Shown here: piece by piece, positions 1-8,377 of the stretch
How the letters are laid out: every line of letters begins with the position of its first letter
Numbering within the stretch: position 1 is the first letter of the stretch
Source: Paracoccaceae bacterium
GTDB lineage: Bacteria > Pseudomonadota > Alphaproteobacteria > Rhodobacterales > Rhodobacteraceae
Length of the DNA stretch: 64,000 nucleotides
Reading direction: 5' to 3'
Assembly (NCBI GenBank): GCA_026989055.1
Contig: JALSKC010000083.1
Span: 1 to 64,000 of the forward strand
Position numbers and translations under genes: made by a program
Notes under the pieces: model-generated
Told to the model about the DNA's origin: nothing
The model's input: the letters and a program-made list of their open reading frames with translations, nothing else
Databases searched by the model: none

Positions 1-327
1 TACAACACCTTCTTCATCTGGGCGATGAACAGGGAGGCCTATGACGCGCTGCCCGATGATCTCAAGGCGGTGATTGACGCCAACTCCGGCATCGAGACTT
101 CGGCCTGGGCCGGGCGCGCCATGGATGAGGGCGACGAGGTCGGCCGCAGGATCACCGCCGACAACGGCAACGCCATCCATACCATGGATGCGGATACCAC
201 CGCCCGGCTGCGGGAAATCGGCGAAGAGCTGACCCGGGCCTGGATCGAAGAGGTGACGGCCAAGGGGCTGGACGGTGCCGCGATGGTGGCCGATGCCCGG
301 GCCCTGGTCGCGAAATACAGCGACTGA
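1..327 (+). CDS. TRAP transporter substrate-binding protein DctP, C-terminal part
   Basis: The reading frame is open from the first base, so only the last 108 residues are present. They have the helical C-terminal lobe typical of DctP-type periplasmic binding proteins, including a NREAYDALPDDLKAVID stretch that matches the common W/Y-D-x-LP-x-D region. The protein would capture a carboxylate-type solute in the periplasm and pass it to the DctQ/DctM pair at 2866-4805, which lies on the same strand behind two enzymes. A GC-rich hairpin follows the stop codon at 339-369. The substrate cannot be read from this fragment. Confidence 0.85.
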   Translation, partial: YNTFFIWAMNREAYDALPDDLKAVIDANSGIETSAWAGRAMDEGDEVGRRITADNGNAIHTMDADTTARLREIGEELTRAWIEEVTAKGLDGAAMVADARALVAKYSD

Positions 328-338
328 CGCACAGGTGT

Positions 339-369
339 CCCCGCGGGCCGGTCCGGCCGGCTGGCGGGG
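339..369 (+). terminator. Hairpin just after dctP, probable mRNA 3' stabiliser or attenuator
   Basis: CCCCGC at 339-344 pairs with GCGGGG at 364-369 around an inner GGCC/GGCC stem. No T-run follows, so full termination is doubtful. In binding-protein operons such hairpins usually keep the binding-protein message above that of the downstream genes. A comparable hairpin follows the second dctP at 22510-22535. Confidence 0.45.
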
Positions 370-399
370 GCGGCCCGGGGCTGGCGCGGAGGTGGCAGG

Positions 400-1668
400 A
401 TGACGGTTCTGATCGCCGGTGCCGGAATCGGCGGGCTGGCCCTGGGGCTCAGCCTGCATCAGGCCGGTATCGACTTTCGCATCTTCGAGGCGGTGCGTGC
501 GCCGCGCCCTCTGGGGGTGGGGATCAACCTGCAGCCCCAGGCGGTGCGCGAGCTGTTCGAACTGGGCCTTGCCGAGGATCTGGACCGGATCGGCCTGCGC
601 ACCCGCGAGGTGGCCTATTTCTCCACCCGGGGGCAGGAGATCTGGCGCGAGCCGCGCGGCCGGCATGCCGGATACCGCTGGCCGCAGTATTCGATCCACC
701 GCGGCGAATTGCAGATGCTGCTGCTGCGGACGCTCAGGGCGCGGGCCGGCGGCGATGCCATCCGGCTCGGCCGGGCCGTCGCCGGCTGGGACGAAGAGGG
801 CGGGCAGGTCGCGCTGGAGCTGATCGACCGGGCCAGCGGCACGCCCGCCGGCCGCGCACGCGGCGCGGTGCTGGTGGGTGCTGACGGGATCAATTCCACC
901 GTCCGCGCCCGGCTCTACCCGGGCGAAGGGCCGGCACGGTGGGGCGGCACGATGATGTGGCGGGGCCTCAGCCGGGGGCCGCGCTTTCTGGGCGGGCGCT
1001 GCATGGCCATGGCCGGCACCCGGGCGTGCAAGTTCGTCTGCTACCCGATCGCCGACCTGCCGGGGGGCGGCAGCCTGATCAACTGGATCGCCGACCTGGC
1101 CATGCCCGAAGGCTATCGCTGGCGGGAGCAGGACTGGAACCGCCCGGCCGCCGCCGGGGCTTTCGCGCCGCGCTTTGCCGGCTGGCGGTTCGACTGGCTG
1201 GACATCCCGGCGCTGATCGCCGGGGCCGAAGGGATCTGGGAATTTCCGATGGTCGATCGCGACCCGCTGCCGCGCTGGTCCTTCGGGCCGGTGACGCTGC
1301 TGGGCGATGCGGCCCATGCCATGTATCCGATCGGTTCGAACGGAGCCAGCCAGGCGATCGTCGATGCCCGCGTGCTGACCGCCTGCCTGCTGGAACACGG
1401 CCCCGGCGCGCGGGCCCTGGCTGCCTATGACGAGACCCGGCGCGAGGCAGTGAACGCGGTGGTGCTGGCCAATCGCGGCGACGGGCCGGACCGGATCCTC
1501 GACATCGTGGCCCGGCGCGCCCCCGACGGCTTCGACGACATCGAGGCGGTGATGCCGCTGGCCGAGCGCCAGGCGTTTGCCGACAGCTACAAGCGGACCG
1601 CCGGCATGGAGGTGGCGGCGCTGAACGCCCGCCCGCCGATCCTGCCGCCCGCGGGGGCGGGCCGATGA
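400..1668 (+). CDS. FAD-dependent aromatic-ring monooxygenase family protein
   Basis: 422 residues, the usual length for class A flavin monooxygenases of the salicylate/6-hydroxynicotinate/PhzS type. The N-terminal GAGIGG dinucleotide-binding loop is at residues 7-12. The DG motif (GADGINST) begins at residue 160. The GDAAHAMYPIGSNGASQ flavin-ribityl motif begins at residue 302. These enzymes use NAD(P)H and O2 to hydroxylate an aromatic or heteroaromatic substrate in the cytoplasm. It lies between the TRAP binding protein and the GH88-like gene, and its stop overlaps the next start (ATGA), so it is cotranslated with a transport-and-hydrolysis operon. Family is confident; substrate is unknown. 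Confidence 0.85.
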   Translation: MTVLIAGAGIGGLALGLSLHQAGIDFRIFEAVRAPRPLGVGINLQPQAVRELFELGLAEDLDRIGLRTREVAYFSTRGQEIWREPRGRHAGYRWPQYSIHRGELQMLLLRTLRARAGGDAIRLGRAVAGWDEEGGQVALELIDRASGTPAGRARGAVLVGADGINSTVRARLYPGEGPARWGGTMMWRGLSRGPRFLGGRCMAMAGTRACKFVCYPIADLPGGGSLINWIADLAMPEGYRWREQDWNRPAAAGAFAPRFAGWRFDWLDIPALIAGAEGIWEFPMVDRDPLPRWSFGPVTLLGDAAHAMYPIGSNGASQAIVDARVLTACLLEHGPGARALAAYDETRREAVNAVVLANRGDGPDRILDIVARRAPDGFDDIEAVMPLAERQAFADSYKRTAGMEVAALNARPPILPPAGAGR

Positions 1669-2765
1669 GGCGGCCGGGCCTGCTCGACGACCTGCTGGCG
1701 CGTATCGGCGAGACCCGGGCGCAGGTCGGCGCGCTCTGGCCCTATCATGCCGATTTGCACAGCGGCCGCTGGCAGACCACCGACGACGGCGACTGGTGCG
1801 GCGGCCACTGGGTGGAGTGCCTGCGTATCAAGGGCCGACTTGAAGGGCGGGCCGAGCTGATCGACGAAGCGCTGGCGCGCACCGAGGCCCTGCGCCCGAA
1901 GCTGGAAAAGGACGACCAGTTCCGCGGCCACCGCTTCTACTACGCGGCGGCGCGGCTGCATGCCGAAACCGGCCGCGAGGAGATGCGCACCCTGGCCATG
2001 GCCGCGGCCTGGGCGGTGCGGGCGATGGCGATCCCCTTCAACGGCGCCATGCCCATCGGGCACGAGGTGCAGGTCAAGAGCACCACGCTCGCCTCGCGCC
2101 GGATCGTGGCAGTGGACAACGTGCACCCGAATCTGCGGCTGGACTGGTGGGCCTGGCGGCAGAGCGGCGACGAGACATTCCTGCGCGGTGCCAGGCGCCA
2201 TCTGGACGTGACGATCCGCGATTTCCTGCGCCCCGACGGCTCGACCGTCGAGTTCATCGAATATGCGCAGGACGAGGACCGCATCCTGCGCCGCTTCACG
2301 CTGCTGGGCGCCCATGACGACAGCTGCTGGAGCCGCGGCCAGGCCTGGGCCATCGCCGGGTTTCTGCGCGCCTGGCAGGAAACCGGCGAATCTCGCTATC
2401 GCGATGCGGCGCGCGCGGTATTCGGATTCTGGCGCAACGCCGTGGGCGACGGGGTGCCGCCCTGGGATTTCGACGACCCGGGCGGGCTGCGCGACACCTC
2501 GGCTGCGGCCATCGTCGTCGAGCAGCTGGCGCGCATGGCGGTGGAGGCGCGCGGGGATGCCCTGGCCGGCGAGGTCGCCGAGTTCACCGACCACCTGGAG
2601 CCGATGCTGGAGGCGCTGGCCGAACATGTCCGGCCCACCGGGCGGCTGGTGGACGGCTGCTTCAACCGCCCGCGCGGCTTTGCGCAGGACAGCGAACTGA
2701 TCTGGGGCACCGCCTATCTGCTGATGGCGCTCTGCTATCTTGAAGAAGGCCGGGTTCCGTGCTGA
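1665..2765 (+). CDS. Glycoside hydrolase family 88-like protein (unsaturated uronyl hydrolase type)
   Basis: 366 residues, matching GH88 unsaturated glucuronyl hydrolases. The (alpha/alpha)6 family signature SCWSRGQAWAIAGF is present, as is the later DTSAAAI segment. The VDNVHPN motif places an Asp at residue 151, where GH88 has its catalytic Asp. GH88 enzymes hydrate the 4,5-double bond of sugars left by polysaccharide lyases. No signal peptide is visible, so it acts in the cytoplasm on imported oligosaccharides. It overlaps the monooxygenase by four bases. Finding it with a TRAP carrier and a flavin monooxygenase is unusual, since no lyase or uronate-catabolism gene is visible nearby. The family call is by motif reading only. 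Confidence 0.75.
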   Translation: MRRPGLLDDLLARIGETRAQVGALWPYHADLHSGRWQTTDDGDWCGGHWVECLRIKGRLEGRAELIDEALARTEALRPKLEKDDQFRGHRFYYAAARLHAETGREEMRTLAMAAAWAVRAMAIPFNGAMPIGHEVQVKSTTLASRRIVAVDNVHPNLRLDWWAWRQSGDETFLRGARRHLDVTIRDFLRPDGSTVEFIEYAQDEDRILRRFTLLGAHDDSCWSRGQAWAIAGFLRAWQETGESRYRDAARAVFGFWRNAVGDGVPPWDFDDPGGLRDTSAAAIVVEQLARMAVEARGDALAGEVAEFTDHLEPMLEALAEHVRPTGRLVDGCFNRPRGFAQDSELIWGTAYLLMALCYLEEGRVPC

Positions 2766-2865
2766 ACCGGCGCCGGGGTCGGGCAAGCGGCCGGGCAAGG
2801 GGAAGGAGGGTGCGCAGCAGCATGCGGGGCAGGAGCACGCAACGGGGCAGGAAGGAGAGCAGGCA

Positions 2866-3456
2866 ATGACACTGGCACCGGATGTCGAACGCCGGGTCGG
2901 GCGGGCGCTGGAGCGGCTTGCCAGGCTTCTGGCCTATGGCGGGGGGATCATCCTGGCCGCGGTCTCGCTGATCACGGTTGTCTCGATCATCGGCCGGGCG
3001 CTGCTGGCGGTGGATGAGCGCTTCGGCCCGATCAAGGGCGACTTCGAGATCGTCGAGATGGGCGTGGCAGTTGCGGTCTTTTCCTTTCTGCCGCTGGCCC
3101 AGCTCAGGCGCGGGCATGTGACGGTGGACATCTTCGTCTCGCGTCTGCCGGGCCGGGCGCAGGCCTTTCTTGGGATGGTAGGCGATGCGCTGATCTCGCT
3201 GGCCGCCTGGGTCATCGTCTGGCGGTTCTGGGTCGGCTTCGGAGAAAAGTTCCCCTATGGATCGGACGGGCTGCGCAGCGCGCTGGGGATGGGCGCGCCG
3301 CCGTTCTTTCCGGAAACGACCTATGAGCTGGAGGTGCCGATCTGGATCCCGTATTCGCTGGCGCTGGTGGGGGCGGTGTTCTTTCTGGTGGTCAGCCTCT
3401 ATACGGTCTGGCGCAGCCTGAACTGGACCCTGCAGGGAAGGGAGCAGCCCGCATGA
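2866..3456 (+). CDS. TRAP transporter small membrane subunit DctQ
   Basis: 196 residues from an ATG preceded by GGAAGGAGAG; an in-frame ATG at 2740 lies inside the GH88-like gene and is unlikely. Hydrophobic segments at roughly residues 25-45, 70-90, 105-125 and 165-190 give the four-helix topology of DctQ proteins. The small subunit is the membrane scaffold linking the DctP binding protein to DctM. It overlaps the DctM start by four bases (ATGA), as is normal in TRAP operons. Confidence 0.88.
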   Translation: MTLAPDVERRVGRALERLARLLAYGGGIILAAVSLITVVSIIGRALLAVDERFGPIKGDFEIVEMGVAVAVFSFLPLAQLRRGHVTVDIFVSRLPGRAQAFLGMVGDALISLAAWVIVWRFWVGFGEKFPYGSDGLRSALGMGAPPFFPETTYELEVPIWIPYSLALVGAVFFLVVSLYTVWRSLNWTLQGREQPA

Positions 3457-4805
3457 GCGGTTTCGAGGTGCCGGCCGTCGCCTTCGGGCTGCTGTTGCTG
3501 GCGATCTTCCTGCGTGTGCCCATCGCCGTTGCCATGGGGATGACCGGGTTCTTCGGCACCTGGTACGTGCTGGGTCGGCCGGGCCCGGTTCTGGCGCAGC
3601 TGAAAACGCTCAGCTACGACACCTTTTCCAGCTACTCGCTGTCGATCGTGCCGCTGTTCCTGCTGATGGGGCAGTTCGCCACCAAGTCCGGCATGTCGGC
3701 GGCGCTGTTCGCCGCCGCCTCGGACTGGCTGGGCCACCGGCGGGGTGGCATCGCCATGGCCTCGGTCGGGGCCTGCGCCGGGTTCGGGGCGGTCTGCGGC
3801 TCGTCGCTGGCCACCGCCAGCACCATGGGCCAGGTGGCCCTGCCCGAGATGCGCAAGCGCGGCTATTCCGATGCGTTGGCCACGGGTGTTCTGGCGGCGG
3901 GCGGCACGCTGGGCATCCTGATCCCGCCTTCGGTGATTCTCGTGATCTACGCCATCCTGACCGAGCAGAACATCGTCAAGATGTTCATTGCCGCCCTGGT
4001 GCCGGGAGTGCTGGCGGCGTTCGGCTACATGGTGACGGTTGCGATCTACGCACGGCTGAATCCGGGCGCGGCCCCGACTGCAGAGCGCCGCCCCTATGGC
4101 GAGCGTCTGCGCACGTTGCTCGGGATCTGGCCGGTGGTGGTGATCTTCGGACTGGTGATCGGCGGCATCGCCGGCGACTGGAACTGGGTGCGCCCCGGCG
4201 TGCAGGCGCTGTTCACGCCGACCGAGGGCGCGGCCGTGGGGGCGGTGGCCACCGCTCTTTACGGAATCGCCACCGGCGGGCTGACCTTTCGCGGCTTCCT
4301 CGACTCGATTCTTGAAGCGGCGATTGCCAGCGCCATGATCTTCCTGATCATCCTGGGCGCGCAGCTGTTCAACTCCTTCCTGGCCTTTACCCAGGCACCG
4401 CAGAGGATGGCCGAATGGGTGGTGGCGCAGGGCTATGCGCCCTACATGGTGCTGGCGCTGATGCTCTTGTTCTACCTGGCGTTCGGCTGCATCATGGACA
4501 GCCTCAGCATGATCCTGCTGACGATCCCGATCTTCTTTCCGATCATCGAGGTGCTGGATTTCGGTCTGAGCCCGGAACAGGCCGGAATCTGGTTCGGGAT
4601 TCTGGCGCTGATCGTGGTCGAGGTCGGTCTGATCACGCCGCCTGTGGGGATGAACCTGTTCATCATCAACTCGCTTGCCGGGGATGTGCCCATGTCCCGG
4701 ACCTACCGCGGCGTGCTGCCTTTCGTGATCTCGGATCTGGTGCGGGTGGTGATTCTGGCGGCGTTTCCGGCGATCACCCTGTGGTTGGTGGGCGTGATGT
4801 TCTGA
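3453..4805 (+). CDS. TRAP transporter large permease subunit DctM
   Basis: 450 residues, strongly hydrophobic, with about 12 membrane helices. Typical DctM segments are visible: the N-terminal FLRVPIAVAMGM region, the GTLGILIPPSVILVIYAILT segment, and the C-terminal GLITPPVGMNLF motif. It forms the Na+-driven channel of the tripartite carrier in the inner membrane. Probably the last gene of this operon, since the next gene has its own promoter and LexA box. The substrate is not deducible. Confidence 0.93.
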   Translation: MSGFEVPAVAFGLLLLAIFLRVPIAVAMGMTGFFGTWYVLGRPGPVLAQLKTLSYDTFSSYSLSIVPLFLLMGQFATKSGMSAALFAAASDWLGHRRGGIAMASVGACAGFGAVCGSSLATASTMGQVALPEMRKRGYSDALATGVLAAGGTLGILIPPSVILVIYAILTEQNIVKMFIAALVPGVLAAFGYMVTVAIYARLNPGAAPTAERRPYGERLRTLLGIWPVVVIFGLVIGGIAGDWNWVRPGVQALFTPTEGAAVGAVATALYGIATGGLTFRGFLDSILEAAIASAMIFLIILGAQLFNSFLAFTQAPQRMAEWVVAQGYAPYMVLALMLLFYLAFGCIMDSLSMILLTIPIFFPIIEVLDFGLSPEQAGIWFGILALIVVEVGLITPPVGMNLFIINSLAGDVPMSRTYRGVLPFVISDLVRVVILAAFPAITLWLVGVMF

Positions 4806-4854
4806 GCCGGCGGCGTCCATATATGGTGCCCATTTTGGGTGCATCCACCGGATA

Positions 4855-4883
4855 TTGACAATGTTCCACTAATGTTCTATGTT
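4855..4883 (+). promoter_or_regulatory. Sigma-70 promoter containing a perfect alphaproteobacterial LexA (SOS) box
   Basis: TTGACA at 4855-4860 is a perfect -35 box. A 17-base spacer is followed by TATGTT at 4878-4883 as the -10. Inside the spacer lies GTTC (4863-4866), seven bases, then GTTC (4874-4877), exactly the GTTC-N7-GTTC SOS box described for Rhodobacter and other alphaproteobacteria. A LexA dimer bound there would block RNA polymerase. The downstream GTTTGAAC adds a further dyad. The motif is seen directly; regulation by LexA is inferred. Confidence 0.75.
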
Positions 4884-4906
4884 TGAACATGAAGTGGAGA
4901 CACGAC

Positions 4907-5245
4907 ATGGCTGCCATGAACCAACCCCCGCCGCCGATGAACCGCGGATCGTCGAACGACTACCACCAGATTCCGGTGACCGAGAAACAACTGGCCTATG
5001 CCCGCAAGATCGCGGCGCGCACCGGTGCGGTGCTGCCCTGGGAAGCCCGGCAGGACCGTCGCGTCCTGTCCGACTGGATCGACCGGCACCGCAAGGCGAT
5101 GGAGACCAGCCGGTTCCTGGCCTACCCGTCATCGAAACAGGTGGGTTTCGCCGAGCGGATCGCACGGATCAAGCGGCGCGAAATCCCGCCCGAGTGCTTT
5201 CGCGACCGGGTGCTGATGTCGCGCTGGATCGACGCCAACCGGTAA
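4907..5245 (+). CDS. Small protein of two tandem P-x-x-KQ...DR...S-x-WID repeats, putative SOS gene
   Basis: 112 residues from the ATG at 4907, chosen because GGAG lies seven bases upstream; TTG 4883 and ATG 4889 overlap the promoter -10 or come straight after it. After a proline-rich lead the protein holds two homologous ~43-residue units. Unit 1 runs from PVTEKQLAYARKIAAR to DRRVLSDWIDRHR; unit 2 from PSSKQVGFAERIAR to DRVLMSRWIDANR. Similar T-x-KQ...A-x-x-IA...P repeats occur, from memory, at the C-terminus of some DNA topoisomerase III proteins, which would fit a DNA-binding role, but this link is not verified. No signal peptide, membrane segment or catalytic motif. The promoter carries a LexA box, so expression during DNA damage is expected. 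Confidence 0.7.
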   Translation: MAAMNQPPPPMNRGSSNDYHQIPVTEKQLAYARKIAARTGAVLPWEARQDRRVLSDWIDRHRKAMETSRFLAYPSSKQVGFAERIARIKRREIPPECFRDRVLMSRWIDANR

Positions 5246-5251
5246 GCCGGT
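5238..5251 (+). terminator. Small hairpin around the stop codon of the SOS-box gene
   Basis: ACCGG (5238-5242), loop TAAG containing the end of the stop codon, then CCGGT (5247-5251). The gene converges on bhcD, which ends at 5264, so this short stem may mark the 3' end for both transcripts. Stability is modest and there is no T-run. Confidence 0.3.
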
Positions 5252-5263
5252 CGGCGGCCCGGC

Positions 5264-6229
5264 CTAAAGAGCAACCTCCTGCGCCAACCCCTTGTCTTGC
5301 GCAATCTGCGCCGCGGCCGAGGCCACGGCCAGATCCTGCAACCCGACGCCGGTGCCGTCAAACAGCGTGATCTCGCTGTCCGATGTCCGCCCCGGGTGGT
5401 CGCCGTTGATCACCGCGCCGATCGGGGTGATGTCGGCCTGGGAAATCAGCCCGGCGGCGATGGCGTGCTGGGTTTCACCGATGCTCACCGACTGGGCGAC
5501 CTCGTCGGTGAACAGGGTGGCGGCGGCGACAAGCTGCGGGTCCACCTCCTGCTTGCCCTTGGTGTCGGTGCCCATGCAGGCGATATGGGTGCCGGGCTTG
5601 ATCCAGTCCTTCATCAGCAAGGCCTCATGCGCCGAGGTGATGGTGATGATCACGTCGGCCTGCGCGCCCAGTTCCTCGCGCTCCACCGCCTCGAAGGGCA
5701 GGCCCAGCTCTTCGGCCACGGCCCCCAGCCTTGGCAGCATTTCGGGGTGGAAGTTCCAGGCGACCACGCGCTCGAAATCGCGCTGCTCCACCGCCGCGCG
5801 CAGCTGGAACTGCGACTGGTGGCCGGCCCCGACCATGCCCAGCACCCGTGCATCCCTGCGCGCCAGGCGGTTGATCGAAATGGCCGACGAGGCCGCGGTG
5901 CGCAGCGCCGTCAGGTAGTTGCCTCCCACCAGCGCCGAGAGCATGCCGGTGTCGGGATCGAACAGGAAGACGGTGGACTGGTGGTTGGTCAGCCCCCGCG
6001 CCATGTTGTGCGGCCAGTAGCCGCCGGCCTTGACGCCCAGCACCAGCCCCGCCTTGTCGAAACCCGACTTGAAGCCATAGAGCGCATCGGCGTGCCCGAT
6101 GGCCTCGCGCACCACCGGAAAGTTCCAGGCATCGCCACGCGCCATGGCGCCGAAAACGGCCTCGACCGCGTCAAAGGCGGCCGGGCGGGTCATCACCTGC
6201 CGGCAGGTTTCTTCGGATACGATCAGCAT
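5264..6229 (-). CDS. bhcD: Iminosuccinate reductase BhcD (ornithine cyclodeaminase/mu-crystallin family)
   Basis: 321 residues with the family's N-terminal substrate domain and a Rossmann domain whose GMVGAGHQSQ motif begins at residue 131; Lys67 in GVKAGGYW is the expected active-site lysine. In the beta-hydroxyaspartate cycle BhcD reduces iminosuccinate to L-aspartate, which regenerates the amino donor used by BhcA. It is the last gene of bhcABCD and its ATG overlaps the bhcC stop by one base (TGATG). The assignment over a generic ornithine cyclodeaminase rests on the intact bhc context. Confidence 0.9.
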   Translation of the reverse strand: MLIVSEETCRQVMTRPAAFDAVEAVFGAMARGDAWNFPVVREAIGHADALYGFKSGFDKAGLVLGVKAGGYWPHNMARGLTNHQSTVFLFDPDTGMLSALVGGNYLTALRTAASSAISINRLARRDARVLGMVGAGHQSQFQLRAAVEQRDFERVVAWNFHPEMLPRLGAVAEELGLPFEAVEREELGAQADVIITITSAHEALLMKDWIKPGTHIACMGTDTKGKQEVDPQLVAAATLFTDEVAQSVSIGETQHAIAAGLISQADITPIGAVINGDHPGRTSDSEITLFDGTGVGLQDLAVASAAAQIAQDKGLAQEVAL

Positions 6230-7386
6230 CAGTAGGCGAGCCCCCGCGCGGTGACGGGAATGACGTTTTCAACCTTGTCGCCGCGCACCAGCACATACCA
6301 GTCATGCACGTTGCAGGTCGGGTCGCAGTGGCCGGGGATCAGGCGGATCTTCTGGTTGATCTTCAGCTTGCCCTCCGGGTCGGCGATCACCCCGTGCTCG
6401 TCCGAGCACTTGACGTATTCGACCCCCTCGATGCCGTGCACCCTGGGCAGGCCGCTGTCCACCGACTGCGCCTTGAGGCCGGCATCGACCACTGCCTTGT
6501 CGGGCTTGGCGTGGCTCATCACCGAGGTCAGAAGGAACAGCGAGGAAGCGAACTGGCTTTCGGAAATCGGCACGCCGTTTTCATCGAGGATGCGGCCATA
6601 GTCGGCATCCATGAAGGCGTAGGAGCCGCATTGCAGTTCGTTGTAAACCCCTGATGCGCCTTCGAAATAATAGCTGCCGGTGCCGCCGCCGCCAACGATG
6701 TCGCACTCCAGCCCCTGGGCCTTGAGCGCCTGCACGGCGTCCTTCACCATCGCCACGGCGATGTCGATCTTTTCCTTGCGGTCCTCGTAGCGGTCCAGGT
6801 GCTGCATGGCGCCCTGATAGGCCTGGATGCCGGAAAACTTCAGCCCCGGGGCGGCGTCGATCAGCCTGGCGATATGCACCACGTCCTGGCTGGTGGTGAC
6901 GCCGCAGCGCCCGGCGCCGCAGTCTATTTCAACGAGGCATTCGATCTCGGTGCCGTGCTTTTGCGCCGCCGCAGAGAGGTCGGCCACGTTGTCGGGATCG
7001 TCCACGCAGACCAGCGTGCGCGCGCCGAGCTTGGGCAGTTGCGCCAGCCGGTCGATCTTGGCCGGATCGCGCACCTGGTTGGAAACCAGGATGTCCCTGA
7101 TGCCGGCACGGGCAAAGGCTTCGGCCTCGCTCACCTTCTGGCAGCAGATTCCGCAGGCGCCGCGTTCGATCTGCATCTTCGCGATGTCGGCGGACTTGTG
7201 CATCTTGCCATGCACCCGCAGCCGCATGCCCATGGCATCGGCATCGGCCTGCATCTTGTCGAGGTTCCTTTCCAGCTGATCCATGTCCACGATCAGGCAG
7301 GGGGTCTGGATCTCGTCATAGGACATGCCGGGCTTGGCCGGGATGTCGTAGCCCACTTCGTAATGGTCGAGATTGGCATCTTTCAT
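6229..7386 (-). CDS. bhcC: beta-Hydroxyaspartate aldolase BhcC
   Basis: 385 residues, fold-type III PLP enzyme of the D-threonine aldolase/alanine racemase N-terminal family. The PLP lysine is probably Lys61 in RVHGKMHKS, and the C-terminal half carries the metal-binding region (PGHCDPTCN) of D-threonine aldolases. It condenses glycine and glyoxylate to (2R,3S)-beta-hydroxyaspartate, the carbon-carbon bond-forming step of the cycle. The 22 bases to bhcB hold a GGAGGAGAA ribosome site. Gene order and lengths agree with the described marine and Paracoccus bhc clusters. Confidence 0.93.
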   Translation of the reverse strand: MKDANLDHYEVGYDIPAKPGMSYDEIQTPCLIVDMDQLERNLDKMQADADAMGMRLRVHGKMHKSADIAKMQIERGACGICCQKVSEAEAFARAGIRDILVSNQVRDPAKIDRLAQLPKLGARTLVCVDDPDNVADLSAAAQKHGTEIECLVEIDCGAGRCGVTTSQDVVHIARLIDAAPGLKFSGIQAYQGAMQHLDRYEDRKEKIDIAVAMVKDAVQALKAQGLECDIVGGGGTGSYYFEGASGVYNELQCGSYAFMDADYGRILDENGVPISESQFASSLFLLTSVMSHAKPDKAVVDAGLKAQSVDSGLPRVHGIEGVEYVKCSDEHGVIADPEGKLKINQKIRLIPGHCDPTCNVHDWYVLVRGDKVENVIPVTARGLAY

Positions 7387-7408
7387 CGCGTTCTCCTCCG
7401 GCCCCGGT

Positions 7409-8356
7409 TCACATCCAGGGCAGTTTCTTCAGGTCCACGTTGCCGCCGGTCAGGATCACGCCCACGCGCTTTCCCGCGAAGCGATCCCTGTTCTTCAGGA
7501 TGGTCGCCAGCGTCACCGCCGACGAGGGTTCGACCACGATCTTCATCCGCTGCCAGATCAGATACATCGCGTCGATGATCTCCTGCTCTTCGGCCAGCAG
7601 GATGTCGGTGACGTGGTTCTTCACGAAATGCCAGGTCAGATCCTTGAGCGGCACCTTGAGCCCGTCGGCGACGGTTTCGGGGGCGTCATCGGCGATGATA
7701 TGGCCGGCCTTGAAGCTGCGCCAGGCGTCATCGGCCTGTTTCGGCTCGGCGGCAAAGATTTCCACATCCGGCGCGATGCTGGAAAGCGTCAGGCAGGTGC
7801 CCGAGACCATGCCGCCGCCCCCGATCGGGGCGATCACCGCGTCCAGCCCGCCGGTCTGGGACAAGAGCTCGCGCGAACAGGTGCCCTGGCCCGCGATCAC
7901 CCGCGGGTCGTTGTAGGGGTGCACGAATTCGGCGCCGGTCTCGGCCACGACCCTGGCGAACACCTCTTCGCGGCTGGAGGTCGAAGGCTCGCATTCGGTG
8001 ATGGAGCCGCCATAGCCGCGCACGGCCTCCTTCTTGGCTTCGGGGGCGGTGCGGGGCATGACCACCTGGCAGGGGATACCCCGTCGCCCGGCGGCATAGG
8101 AGAGCGACAGGCCGTGGTTGCCCGATGAATGGGTGGCCACGCCGCGCTTTGCCTGTTCGTCGGTCAGCGAGAACACCGCGTTCGAGGCCCCGCGCGCCTT
8201 GAACACGCCGGCCTTCTGGAAGTTCTCGCATTTGAAGAACAGCTCGGCCCCGGTCATCCGGTTGAAGGTTTGCGAGGTCAGGACGGGGGTTTCGTGCACA
8301 TGGGGGCGGATGCGCTCATGCGCCCTTTCGACATCTTCGTAGGTCGGTATCTCCAT
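7409..8356 (-). CDS. bhcB: beta-Hydroxyaspartate dehydratase BhcB
   Basis: 315 residues, fold-type II PLP enzyme of the serine racemase/threonine dehydratase family. Lys53 in VFKARGASN is the Schiff-base lysine, the phosphate-side SSGNHG motif begins at residue 77, and a glycine-rich GGGGMVSG loop follows. It eliminates water from beta-hydroxyaspartate to give iminosuccinate. It stands between bhcA and bhcC in one transcriptional direction with gaps of about 20 bases. Outside this context the sequence would be called a threonine dehydratase-like protein. Confidence 0.92.
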   Translation of the reverse strand: MEIPTYEDVERAHERIRPHVHETPVLTSQTFNRMTGAELFFKCENFQKAGVFKARGASNAVFSLTDEQAKRGVATHSSGNHGLSLSYAAGRRGIPCQVVMPRTAPEAKKEAVRGYGGSITECEPSTSSREEVFARVVAETGAEFVHPYNDPRVIAGQGTCSRELLSQTGGLDAVIAPIGGGGMVSGTCLTLSSIAPDVEIFAAEPKQADDAWRSFKAGHIIADDAPETVADGLKVPLKDLTWHFVKNHVTDILLAEEQEIIDAMYLIWQRMKIVVEPSSAVTLATILKNRDRFAGKRVGVILTGGNVDLKKLPWM

Positions 8357-8377
8357 TCGGTCTCTCTCCGGCGGCTC

